Below, one piece after another: positions 55,221 to 64,000 of a stretch of 64,000 bases of DNA; the first letter of the stretch is position 1, and each line of letters starts with the position of its first letter. The position numbers and the translations under genes were made by a program. The notes under the pieces are model-generated. The model saw nothing but the letters and a program-made list of their open reading frames with translations. It did not search any database and was not told the origin of the DNA. The stretch comes from Isoetes taiwanensis (taxonomy: Eukaryota > Streptophyta > Lycopodiopsida > Isoetales > Isoetaceae), in assembly GCA_021234155.1 (NCBI GenBank), contig JAJEKV010000165.1:932001-996000 (forward strand), given 5' to 3'.

Positions 55221-56783
55221 GCTCCATACCGTAATGGCAACCCAAATGATTCAAATACAAGGGCTAGCACAAATCAGGCACAGGAAAAGTTTAGAACCAA
55301 CTCCGTTTACATCCGCTTTGACTTTAAGTTCTCAATGGTAATGGATCGTATCTTAACTCCGGTGGTAAGGATCTTTGTTGGTTAAATTTTATTTGGATTC
55401 TGAGTATGTTTCCAATGCAGGGCCTAAATAGGTTGCCGATGCACTGATTAGGTAGTAGAGTACATCTGGAGCTTTGGAACCAGTAATATTTTGGATTTGC
55501 GAAGGCTAAAAAGCTCTGAAATAGCTCATTTATTCATTCAATCCGAAAGAAAGTAGGGCTATGCCAGTTTTGGCCCAGTGAACGCTCATGTGGCTCGGAT
55601 AATGCATTCCAAGGTTGCAAGAAGTGTAAGTATGTCTTTCTGTATGCTTTTCTTTGGTGATCTTCTTGCTGAATGTGCAGATCTTTGATGGAAATGAATG
55701 CATTAACTTAAATATGAGTAAGGTGCGTGTTTTGCTCTGTCCAACCCGTCCAATTGTTATCTCAGGGCAGTATGCTGCTTCCTAGATTTTATATGCTTTG
55801 CAAGCATGTGGCTGCATTACATAGCATGTTGGAGTATTGTAAATTTATTCGTTGTGCCAGTTGCAGATTTCCAGACAAGTCTGGAAAATTGTTATATTTG
55901 TTGATCCGGTTTTGTTTTCTAGAATTTTTTTGAGCATCTATAGCTCTCTTCGAAGCACATGGCAAAGTCGGTGCCTTGGATATCTCCTCTATTTATAGTC
56001 TGATGCTATTTGAGAACTATTTATAGTCTGTTGCTATTTAAGAACCTTATATTTTGACAAGGAGTGAAATACGTGGTATTGATTTGCGTTGTGAAAGACC
56101 AGATTGAAATGGTATGGTGGAACGAATTTTCATGTCGGTTTATTCTTATTTCAATGTTTCTTTTTATTTCAGGTCTTAATATATGTTTTTTGGAGGATTT
56201 GGAGCATCGGCGTACTACTATTCGTTCTGATATAAGGTTGTAGAAAAATGCATCGTTATTGCAGCTTGCAGCTGCTCCTAGGAACCTCACGTAGCTACAA
56301 AGCCATCTAGCTATTCTTCTGCTAATTCAGACTTCTAATTCAAACGATTGTACTCTCAATTTCTAACGGAATTCTCTGCGTTATCTGAAGTGCAATGGAA
56401 GAACATGATGTAAGAATCCAGTTCCTTCGGTAATTTCTAGCTGTTGTCCCTGTCTAGTTCATGGTTGACAACCAAAATGTACGCTCCAATTTGACCAATT
56501 GTTTCTATTTTCTATATTTGTAGGAAGGCCCACGCAATATGCACGGCATTGTTATTTGGACGTTAAAATTGCCAAGGGTTGTGATTTTGCAGAACAAGTG
56601 ATGATGAACATACGGAATTAAATGCACGGTCCAAATTCCTGACTTCATTTCTTTTGTAACACCTTCATACTTTTACTTGGACTGTGTCTGAATATTCATG
56701 CCATCTCATTGCAGATTGAAATGTTAAAAGGGGGTCCTAGTAGTTGTAAACTTAAATTGAACTCATCTGAGATTGATACCAAG
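55221..56783 (+). CDS. Unassigned multi-exon gene, plus strand (partial)
   Basis: Short segments with good splice borders occur in series: 55221-55338 (TTTCAG|APYRNGNPNDSNTRASTNQA, then QEKFRTNSVYIRFDFKFSM|GTAATG); about 55567-55628 (SFGPVNAHVARIMHSKVARS|GTAAGT); about 55681-55722 (GCAG|IFDGNECINLNMSK|GTGCGT); about 56523-56576 (TAG|EGPRNMHGIVIWTLKLPR|GTTGTG); and about 56715-56783 (GCAG|IEMLKGGPSSCKLKLNSSEI, then DTK|GTCGGG). Frames were chosen for coding look only. I do not recognise the protein. The segment at 58.8-59.0 kb might be its end. Confidence 0.4.
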
Positions 56784-57005
56784 GTCGGGATTTGTGCTGC
56801 ATGGATTTGTTTGTTGATCTTGAATGGGCTTTGGGTTTTGCACCTCATTTAAACAGTGCCCACATTCTGACGGCATCAGTATCATTTAAACTTGATTTCC
56901 TAGAGGGCATCAGTATCAGATGCTATTATCTACGCTATTATCTACGTAATTACCAGGCCAACGTACATTTGGGGTATTGACAAAGTTGGGGGGTGGCTAA
57001 AGCCA

Positions 57006-57312
57006 GACCTTGGGGCAGTGACAAATGTGCAGGATTCAGAGAATTTTGGCTTGGCTGGGAACAAAACATAGGCCTAATTTGGAAGCATTTCAAGGGTTTG
57101 GCCCCCTTTTTGAGTCTCTTTCAATTTCTCAAGACCATGAAAATTGTGAAGATGAGAATCGGCAAGAACAACAGACAGGTCCAGAGCAAGCATCAAAATA
57201 CAGCGGTGCTAAAGCTTGACCTTGGGGCAGTGAGAAACGTGTAGGATTCAGATAATTTTGGCTTGGCTGGGAACAAAACTTTGAGGCTTAATTTGGAAGC
57301 ATTGGCGAAAGG
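57006..57312 (+). repeat. 90-bp direct repeat, offset 212 bp
   Basis: GACCTTGGGGCAGTGA.AAA is found at 57006 and 57218. Both copies continue through GGATTCAGA.AATTTTGGCTT and TAATTTGGAAGCATT with few differences. Confidence 0.9.
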
Positions 57313-57954
57313 TAGGGCAAGAAAAAGGTTGTCTAGAACTATCTGATTCTAACATGGTGGAATTGTTAATGAGTGATAAGATGTGAAACAATGCACACAA
57401 AAGGTATATATAATGAATGAATATGATTTGAAAAACAATTATATGAAACACTACCCATAAAACATTCTATTTTACACATGAACACTGTCCTTTTTCCATG
57501 AAGACAGACAACCTTAGATACACAAAAGCAACCAGACATACCTTATCCATAACAACAATGATGACAACGCTAGGAAAAGATTTTGGTTATTGAGAGATGA
57601 CCAATGCACCACTAGGGCACCAATTCCTAGGATGCCAAATATTTCTGGACAATAGTATGATTGACACAGATGAACAATCTACTACCAAGTACTTGAAGCA
57701 TTTGATTATTGCTTCAAGTACTTCAAAGGCAAATTTTAGATATAGTTAATGCCATTTCCACTGCCACGAAAACAAGAACTACATCGCATGCCACAAAAAG
57801 TTTACTTCGTCTTATGCCAAAAGTTTCAACTGGCTTGGCTGCTCTTTTTTAGCTGCTACCTTTTTTTAGCTCCATCCATCCATCCTGGAGACTGAGAGTT
57901 GATTGGCTTTGAGGTATAGCTTTCCTTGTGGTCTTACAGATCCTATGCCAGCTA
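57313..57954. other. No gene seen
   Basis: AT-rich. A TACTTGAAGCATTTGATTATTGCTTCAAGTA inverted repeat (about 57689-57719) is a possible hairpin. Confidence 0.45.
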
Positions 57955-58045
57955 TATTATATTTACCCTCATCCATGTGGGTTTGTGGCATATTCCAAGT
58001 ATATGTCAGTATATGCTCGAAAACATGACTTTGAAGTGTGATTTA
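57955..58045 (-). repeat. Dispersed repeat A, copy 3 (without hairpin)
   Basis: TTTACCCTCATCCATGTGGG, then TTTGTGGCATATTCCAAGTA, matches the inner part of copies 1 and 2. A separate GGAGGGCAACCCTCC palindrome lies just downstream (58069-58083). Confidence 0.65.
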
Positions 58046-58084
58046 AGCCATTTCACTCTCAGGTCACGGAGGGCAACCCTCCGT

Positions 58085-58650
58085 GCGCAGCACCTTGTTT
58101 TTTGAAGGATCAACTTAATTAATATATAATAAGTACAAGAAGAGCGATACTAGGGTGCCCCTGCCCACACTAACTTTCAGTTATTGAGTATTTGGCAACA
58201 AATCTATATGATTATTTGAGTCATGATTTTGCTAATGATATATAATTGCTTAAAACCCTTCACCTTTTCATATTGCTTTAAACCCTTTATCTTATTCTAT
58301 TCTATTCTATTCTATTCTATTAGCAAATAGTAGTAGATAAATAAAGGTAGAGAATTTGCAAATGATGAACTTGAGAAAGGGGTTTGAACCCTGACTGAAT
58401 AAATCCATACTCAATCTCCAACCCATTTACTGTTGCACCTACAATGTCGAATATAATTGTTTAAATATAATTGTGCCACCTATTATAGCCTTTTCCCCTA
58501 TCAGTTAGCATTTCAATCTAGAAAGATTGCAATAAAATAGCATTGAACTATCAAAATGGTTTTGCACAACAATTGATTAATTCAGATGTAAAGTACATCT
58601 GTAACATGCAAGTTATTATCTGCAACAGATCCACAAGTTATTATCTTTAG
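58085..58650. other. Repeats and a tRNA-like arm, no gene
   Basis: A LINE-like TTTTTTGAAGG...TTAATATATAATAAG end lies at about 58100-58135. A (TATTC)n run is at 58283-58322. The minus strand AGGGTTCAAACCCCT (about 58377-58391) resembles a tRNA T-arm/B box. Confidence 0.45.
58283..58322 (+). repeat. (TATTC)n microsatellite
   Basis: Seven or so TATTC units. The same pentamer forms the tail of the LINE at 43.97 kb, so it may be an orphan LINE tail. Confidence 0.85.
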
Positions 58651-58689
58651 CATGCAAGTTATTATCTGCTTACTTATGTTTCCAATAAA

Positions 58690-59000
58690 GGTAAAATCTC
58701 TTGTCTGGTCCGCTATTCATCTTGCTGCCTCATCAAAAGAACAAAATATGGTCCTCTGCTTGCCCAAACTAGCTGAAATGTATCAAAAAATCCATCTTTT
58801 ATTCATCTTTCTACCTTATGAAAAAGGCAAAATCATCCTCTGCTTGCTCATCCCAGCTCAAAGATTTTGAACAATTTGCTAGAAATCAGTTGAATAAGAG
58901 GTTGCAAGCAGAAAATAAGGTCGAAAAGAGAGCCTCCACGAACTTGAAAATAGAAGAGGGAGAAACGAAGGGGAAAGCTCGTATACAAACCTCTAAATGA
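58690..59000 (+). CDS. Possible 3'-terminal exon, highly charged, unassigned
   Basis: The frame 58818-59000 reads SACSSQLKDFEQFARNQLNK, then RLQAENKVEKRASTNLKIEE and a basic tail before TGA. It looks like a helical, charged C-terminus. Two degenerate copies of an approximately 82-bp segment (ATTCATCTT.CT.CCT.AT.AAAA and CTCTGCTTGC words near 58718 and 58799) precede and overlap it. No family recognised. Confidence 0.3.
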
Positions 59001-59839
59001 AGGCAAAGGTTTCTTTGTCTGTACTTTATCACCAAAATAACTCCAAATCAAAGGGGCTTCCATCATAGACTTTAACAACTAGCAAGTGCATCCTGCAACT
59101 ACTTATTTTGGTCGGAATAGAAGAAGAAATAGTTATATTTGCATATCTTGTTGTAGCCAGTGCCAAAACTTACTATAGTTAACCTGTAGCCAGAACCAAT
59201 GCCAAAGCCATCGTTGGACTGAAATGATAGCTCAAGATCTCTAGAAAAAATTGCCAGAGCAAAACGGCAAGAAAAACGACGTCTCTGTCTCTTTGAAAAA
59301 AAAAAGTACTTTGGAATACAAACCGAGTATTATGGACTACAAATTTGGTATCCTAGTATCCTCGATGCTAATGCGCCAGTATTTACACAAAATTGTTTCA
59401 TCAGTATTCTCGATGTATTATTTTATAAAAAAAAACACTAATGTTTGGAAATGAGTGAAATACACTACTTTATAAATTGGCCGAGAGCCCTTTCTCCATT
59501 CTCAAATTCAAATTCCCTGTCTCTATTCTGGAATACAAAGTGTATGCTCTTTCTCTATTCTGGAATGCAATGGTTCTATGCCATCATAGAACCATCATTC
59601 TTGGGAAGACGGCATATCCTTTGCCTATTTTTATCAGAGTTTTTCCATTTTTTCTATTGTTCCTCTATATATTGTTATTGTCTTCTAGTTTATTCCTATC
59701 GGCCTTCTCTTTGGGCATTCCCTTTCTTCCTTCTTGTTTCTAGTTTCCCTCTCTCCCCACCCTTTCTTATATCTCCATGTTTTGCTTCTGCATTTATTGA
59801 GTTTCTTGACGCATATCTTTTTCTCTTTTTACTCTAGTT
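59001..59839. other. Pyrimidine-rich sequence, no gene
   Basis: The long hydrophobic plus frames (59445-59837 and 59734-60093) arise from T/C-rich low-complexity sequence and carry no motif. Confidence 0.45.
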
Positions 59840-60015
59840 TCTTTTTTCATAGGCGGATGATCTTCCCCACACTAGTTTGCAGTTCTTTTATCCTGGCTAG
59901 GTGGATGCTCTTCCCTGTCTTATTATTCTTGTTCTTTTGGACGTATGTTCTTCCCTGCTCTAGTTTGCACGAGTTTCTTCTGGCAGAGCAGATGTTCTTC
60001 CCTGTCCATTTTTTG
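59840..60015 (+). repeat. Approximately 45-bp minisatellite
   Basis: GGATGATCTTCCCC, GGATGCTCTTCCCTG, GTATGTTCTTCCCTG and AGATGTTCTTCCCTG recur about every 45 bases, separated by TAGTTTGCA and CTTTT words. Confidence 0.75.
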
Positions 60016-60836
60016 AGTTTTTTCTTTTCGTATTGTTTCTTTACATTCATGCCTGGATCGCATTTTTGTCTTGTGCACACTAACTTAGCGTAAAGCTTTT
60101 TGGTTTGGTTCCTTAGTCTATGGGACATGATTTCTGGTTCTGTGCAGATAAACTACTGATTTCCTCTACATTGTTCTGCATTTCTATGGCAAATATTTAT
60201 ATGGGAAATGTCATGCTATAACCACATGCTCACATTTTTTATATATTTTGCACAACACTCACAATTTACACTAGTTTTAACACCACCGTATACAGTATTT
60301 AAGACATCTTTAGAATGGGATTTTATTTTTTTTTCTTTTTTTTTTATTTTTTTTTTCTTTTTTTTTGAAGACTTCAATTGCTTGCCAACGTTTCTTCATT
60401 GGCACGTCACCACTTATAAATCGATAATTGATGCCTTGCTTTTTAAATTTCCGCCTTTAGCCATGCAATAGTTTGCATAAGTTGACTGAATATAAGGACC
60501 TTGAATGAAAATTGTCGTTTGTTACTTTAGGGTGGAAACATTCTTATTTCAACTGTTCTCTGACCATGGCTAAATCTGCAAGGAGGATTCTTCGTTTGGA
60601 TTCCATGTGCACCGCATTCGTTTGGATTCTAGGAAGCTGTCATTTCTGCTGCAGGAGCAGGATGTTGAAGAGTCTGCCCCTTGCTATATGTTACAAGATC
60701 ATTTGTGGTGATTGAGAGTTTGCATACAGGGCATTTTGACATGCCTCCAATGCCTATTGTGGATATAACCATTCAGCCTATTTAAACTCTAAAAACATGT
60801 TACTGTACAGGGCGAAAAGAGAGTACCGGTGACCAC
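60016..60836. other. No gene seen; poly-T tract
   Basis: A T-rich run with few interruptions lies at about 60322-60367. Short plus frames have no recognised motif. Confidence 0.45.
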
Positions 60837-61018
60837 CTAGTGTTTTAGTGGGACATTCCATCATTTCAAAGCATATTGCACATTCCCCTTCTAAATCATT
60901 TGTATCTGCAGGTGTTTGCATGCTATCTGGTATGGTCTCTGTCATACCAATATGTATAGCCTCTCTCTTCTCCATGCTATTTAGCTCATCATGTGATCTA
61001 AATCCACCACTGCATAGC
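60837..61018 (-). CDS. Exon with start of a C3HC4 RING finger
   Basis: Between an ACAG acceptor (next to 61018) and a TAG|GTGGTC donor (next to 60837), the minus strand reads LCSGGFRSHDELNSMEKREA, IHIGMTETIPDSMQTPADTN and DLEGECAICFEMMECPTKTL. ECAICFE.M...TKTL is the beginning of a RING domain (first C-x2-C pair), with the CGH half expected in the next exon. RING proteins are usually E3 ubiquitin ligases. The following exon was not found within the next few hundred bases, so this may be a gene fragment. Confidence 0.5.
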
Positions 61019-61227
61019 CTGTGAAACATTAAAAAGACATCAATACCTTCCAATTTAAAACAAGGCGCTGCGCACGCCGGGTTGCCTTCCATGGCCGGAG
61101 GGTGAAGTGGCTCAAATCATACTTCCAAGTCATGTTTGCTACTTCAAAGCAATAGAATACTTGATACCATGACTTTATGAGAATTCGCCTGAAGAAATCT
61201 TTGGTGCTCATCTTGGACTTCTTATAA

Positions 61228-62070
61228 ATAGTAAGATAGGCTTGATATTTGTGTCGTGTGAGTAATGTGGGCTAATATGTGATGCAAGTTTAGGCCATGG
61301 ATGTGCAAGAACTAAGGTCTAGATTATAATAACATATGGGTAGTTCTAAAACTAGTCTTTCAAGTAAAAGCAACATGCTAATTGATAAAATACAACTCAA
61401 CGTATTATTGTCATGTTTTTATGGACCATGATAAATTCTAGGCATGGACTTCATAGAAACTGTGAATGAAGTTATAATTCTCTTACAAAAATTTGTCTAC
61501 TGCACATGCAATGTGGGTCATTGATAGTTGTTTATTGACATTTGCATGGGTCATAGGCATCAAGTTCCCCCTCAAGACTAGGCCGTTTAGTTTGTCCAAC
61601 TCGTTATCGTGAATAACTCAAACTAAATTCATGTTCTTATGTGTAGCACATTTTTTAAGCTATTTGAACATGCACCAAGAATAGCTTACCACATCTTAAA
61701 AGTCAAGACCATATAATATGTAGGGCCTCGGTATAGAAAAATAATTTTCCCTATGAGATCACCTTCTTGGATAGTAAGATACTTTCCAAGTTGGATATTT
61801 AAAGATAGTAAAGATACGCTTGATATTTGTGTTGAGTAATGTTCATGAGAAGATAAAATAACAAGACCTTGGGCGTGCAAGATCTAATATCGTGATCAAT
61901 GGTCAATACTTTAAAAGTTCTTTTGGAAACCAACATGCCAACCCATGCCCATTGATAAAAAAATAATTCGATCTATATTGTTCTCGTGTTTTTTACAATT
62001 TTGGGGCATGTATAACAAGAAAACTTGATATTGAAGCTATAATTTATTTACAAAAAAATTGTCTACACAC
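61228..62070 (+). repeat. Degenerate direct repeat, about 280-bp units 575 bp apart
   Basis: About 61228-61510 and 61803-62070 share AGTAA.GATA.GCTTGATATTT, GTGCAAGA.CTAA, ACCAACATGC/AGCAACATGC, TTGATAAAA.A and ACAAAAA.TTGTCTAC blocks in order. No gene lies between. Confidence 0.7.
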
Positions 62071-62099
62071 TTTCACTGAAATTTTTTGATGCTTCCTGA

Positions 62100-64000
62100 C
62101 TATCTGACTTCAATTTCAGATAAATCAATGTCATTCCTACTCTGAGGGTTAGGGGAAGATCTACAATAGCCAGTGCTGCTAGAATTGTAAGGAACGCTGG
62201 AACTAGTGGAAAATTGACTAATGCCACTGCTACTTGTAGTAGCAATGTTACTTGTGCTGTCAAATGGAGAATGCCAAGAACCTGGAATAATATGATCAGG
62301 AATTGCAACTGACCCCTCAAGCATCTGCACTACACTATGCATGGAAGGCCTAACAGAACAATCAGCCTGGCTGCAAAGAACACCAACCTTTATAACCCTC
62401 AAGACTTCCTCCAAATCTGATTCTTCGCGCACCCACGAATCCAATATGTCAATAAGATTTACAACACTCTTGTCATTCATCACATCCTTGTGCTTTCTGC
62501 CACTTACAATCTGCATCAACAAAGTTCCAAAACTGCACACATCACTTCTATCAGTAATGGACTGACCCATTATCCATTCAGGTGCCAAGTAGCCAGGAGT
62601 TCCAATCATTGTAGTGATCACACCACTTTGGTCTTTGTTGATAAGTTTAGCCAGTCCAAAATCAGAGATTTTTGATGAGAAATTTAAATTCGAAAGTATA
62701 TTTTGTGGCTTAAGGTCTAGGTGAAGGACCTTGTCTATGCATTCATGGTGCATGTAAGCCAGACCCTTTGCAACACCTAATGTTATGTTCCAAATAGCCA
62801 TTTCTCTAGCAGATTTTCTACAATGGTGGACAGTGGGTAGCCGCACACATGCGAACTACCCACGAAAAATAAAGGGAAAATCCAATTATATCATTTGGAC
62901 CCCAAAAAAATACAATGCTAATAGATGTGTGGCTGATGTACCTGCCGAAAGCTTATCACCGGGATTAAAAAACCCCGCCCTTTCGGGTTTTCGAGGAAAA
63001 ACCCTAGTGATAAGCCTTCGGCAAGGGGCTTGGACAAACGTAAGGCATAGAAATCGCTCCCAAAAACCCCCGCATGGAGAAGACGAAACAGATCTCGCTC
63101 GCCAACCTGTACCTGCACATCACCAACACAACAAACGAAACAACACAAACATACCAGAGGATAGCATCACCCAGGGGGTGGAAAAAAAACATCATCCAGC
63201 GAGTGGAAGAAAAAACATGATAAACAGAAATTTGTGCACAATACAATAAATAAAGAAGGGGGGGGAGGGTGGGTTCAAAGAGAATAAGGTACTGCTGAGA
63301 GAAGAGGAAGCGCCGATGAGACGTTGATGCAGAACCGCGCCTAAAATAGCGAAACCCCAACCAGGAAGGGCATGCGCCGCATGCATGCATGCAAGACATG
63401 CATGCTCGCCCCATCCTAGAATGTCGATCCGATACCGTTTGACATATATTCATAAACTAGGATTCGGCTTGCGCCTTGAGCACAGTAGCCCAGAAGTCTG
63501 ACCACATTAAAATGATGAACTGTACCCAATATTGCACTTCAGAGGTGAATTCCTTCATACCCTTGCCTAGAATTATCCAATTTTGTCAGTCACAATGATC
63601 CCATCTGATAACTTGCCCTTATAAACTGTGCCAAATCCTCCAGCTCCTACAATCTGTAGAAATCCACCTGTCACACCTTCTATGCCTTTGTATGTAAATC
63701 TTTTCAACCCTACTTCTACAAGAGAATGCAACATTGCCTCTTCTTTTGCCCTGGTAGAGCCCCCTTTATCCTCCGTTTTTTCCATTCATCTTATCCTTCT
63801 TCTTAAGCATATAAGAGTCACTGTTGTAAATATTAGTGTAGGTATTACCAATCCCAGCACAAGGCCTATAACATAACCTTGCTTGGACTTGTTGAAATAT
63901 GTGTACCCTTGCCGTTGTATACTTTCTACCGTGAGAAAGGCAGTGAAGGTAGAATTATCAGCATTATATTGTAGAGTCTGTTTGGGAAGTTATTCATGCA
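62100..64000 (-). pseudogene. Receptor-like kinase (S-domain/SD type) pseudogene, runs off window
   Basis: The minus strand from the window end reads FTAFLTVESIQRQGYTYF and then a membrane span VIGLVLGLVIPTLIFTTVT followed by CLRRRIR. An in-frame TGA precedes MEKTEDK. Next come RFTYKGIEGVTGGF and the glycine loop VGAGGFGTVYKGKLSDG. In the rest of the N-lobe, LDNSRQG, KEFTSEV and [12 protein letters not shown] are readable only through three frame changes. After a 600-bp interruption (about 62830-63435) the C-lobe continues intact: ITLGVAKGLAYMHHEC, LHLDLKPQNIL (HLD, a non-RD type), SDFGLAKLI, GTPGYLAPEWIM and SDVCSFGTLLMQIVSGRK. A Ser-rich tail ends at 62100. Such kinases sense extracellular ligands at the plasma membrane. 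The extracellular domain is outside the window. The interruption could be an intron or an insertion; it carries the hairpin at 62944-63022. Confidence 0.88.
62944..63022 (-). other. LINE-type 3' hairpin, copy 4, inside the kinase interruption
   Basis: Arms GCCGAAAGCTTATCAC (62944-62959) and GTGATAAGCCTTCGGC (63007-63022) pair at 15 of 16 positions. The inner part is AAAACCCG-AAAGGG-CGGGGTTTT (minus sense), as in the LINE ends. No LINE coding sequence or clear tail is attached. Confidence 0.75.

Noticed and set aside
59445-60093. Hydrophobic plus-strand frames suggesting a membrane protein
   Set aside because: The sequence is T/C-rich and low-complexity with minisatellite units. Two frames are open at once and no family pattern is seen.

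Overview
This window looks like gene-poor nuclear DNA of a land plant. The evidence is a set of recognisable plant families: an F-box protein, pentatricopeptide repeat (PPR), laccase, cytochrome P450, a receptor-like kinase, and a plant TPR-like N-terminal region. All but one of these genes are split by introns or are broken. They sit in a dense mixture of transposable elements: pogo/Tigger, LINEs, Ty3/gypsy pieces, a small LTR element, Helitron ends, and foldback and TIR elements. The amount of decayed, nested and tandem-duplicated sequence would suit a large non-seed-plant genome such as a fern, but that is an inference and the species cannot be read from the sequence.

Layout. 0-4 kb: a long, diverged inverted repeat surrounds an approximately 1.8-kb polypurine tract, with a Helitron-like 3' end inside. 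5-6 kb: degenerate repeats and a possible minus-strand terminal exon carrying a PKKRKV-type nuclear localisation signal. 6.8-10.9 kb: a complete pogo/Tigger-type transposon with perfect 25-bp terminal inverted repeats and TA target duplications; its transposase is broken. 11.1-12.5 kb: minus-strand exons of a plant TPR-like protein. 13-18.6 kb: palindrome clusters, an 855-bp TIR element, an approximately 100-bp satellite and a tRNA-like sequence. 19.6-22.1 kb: a PPR pseudogene followed by the only clearly intact gene, an F-box protein (354 aa, minus). 22.3-25.8 kb: a Ty3/gypsy chromodomain remnant and a decayed minus-strand gene with repeated exons, disrupted by a short L1-type insertion with a 15-bp target duplication. 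28.6-31.7 kb: an approximately 830-bp tandem duplication overlapping a 2-kb non-autonomous LTR element. 33.9-34.5 kb: a foldback element with 98-bp perfect arms. 36-44 kb: a small exon group, gypsy and LINE debris, then a large LINE. 46.5-49.8 kb: a P450 fragment and a multi-exon laccase pseudogene, ending in a second Helitron-like 3' terminus. 49.9-51.8 kb: a tandem duplication whose second copy was split by two insertions, one a LINE. 51.8-61.1 kb: exon-like pieces of unassigned genes and a RING-finger exon. 62.1-64 kb: a receptor-kinase pseudogene running off the end.

How the parts relate. I see no cooperating gene set. The window is mainly a record of transposition. The most informative signals are: (a) a conserved LINE 3' hairpin in four copies, three of which have different but still complementary outer arms; (b) two Helitron-like 3' ends sharing a hairpin-CTAG terminus, one downstream of P450 and laccase fragments in the same orientation; (c) the exact ends of the pogo, LTR, L1 and foldback elements, which allow the insertion history to be reconstructed. 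Exon boundaries given here were read by eye from splice-site and codon patterns and are approximate.
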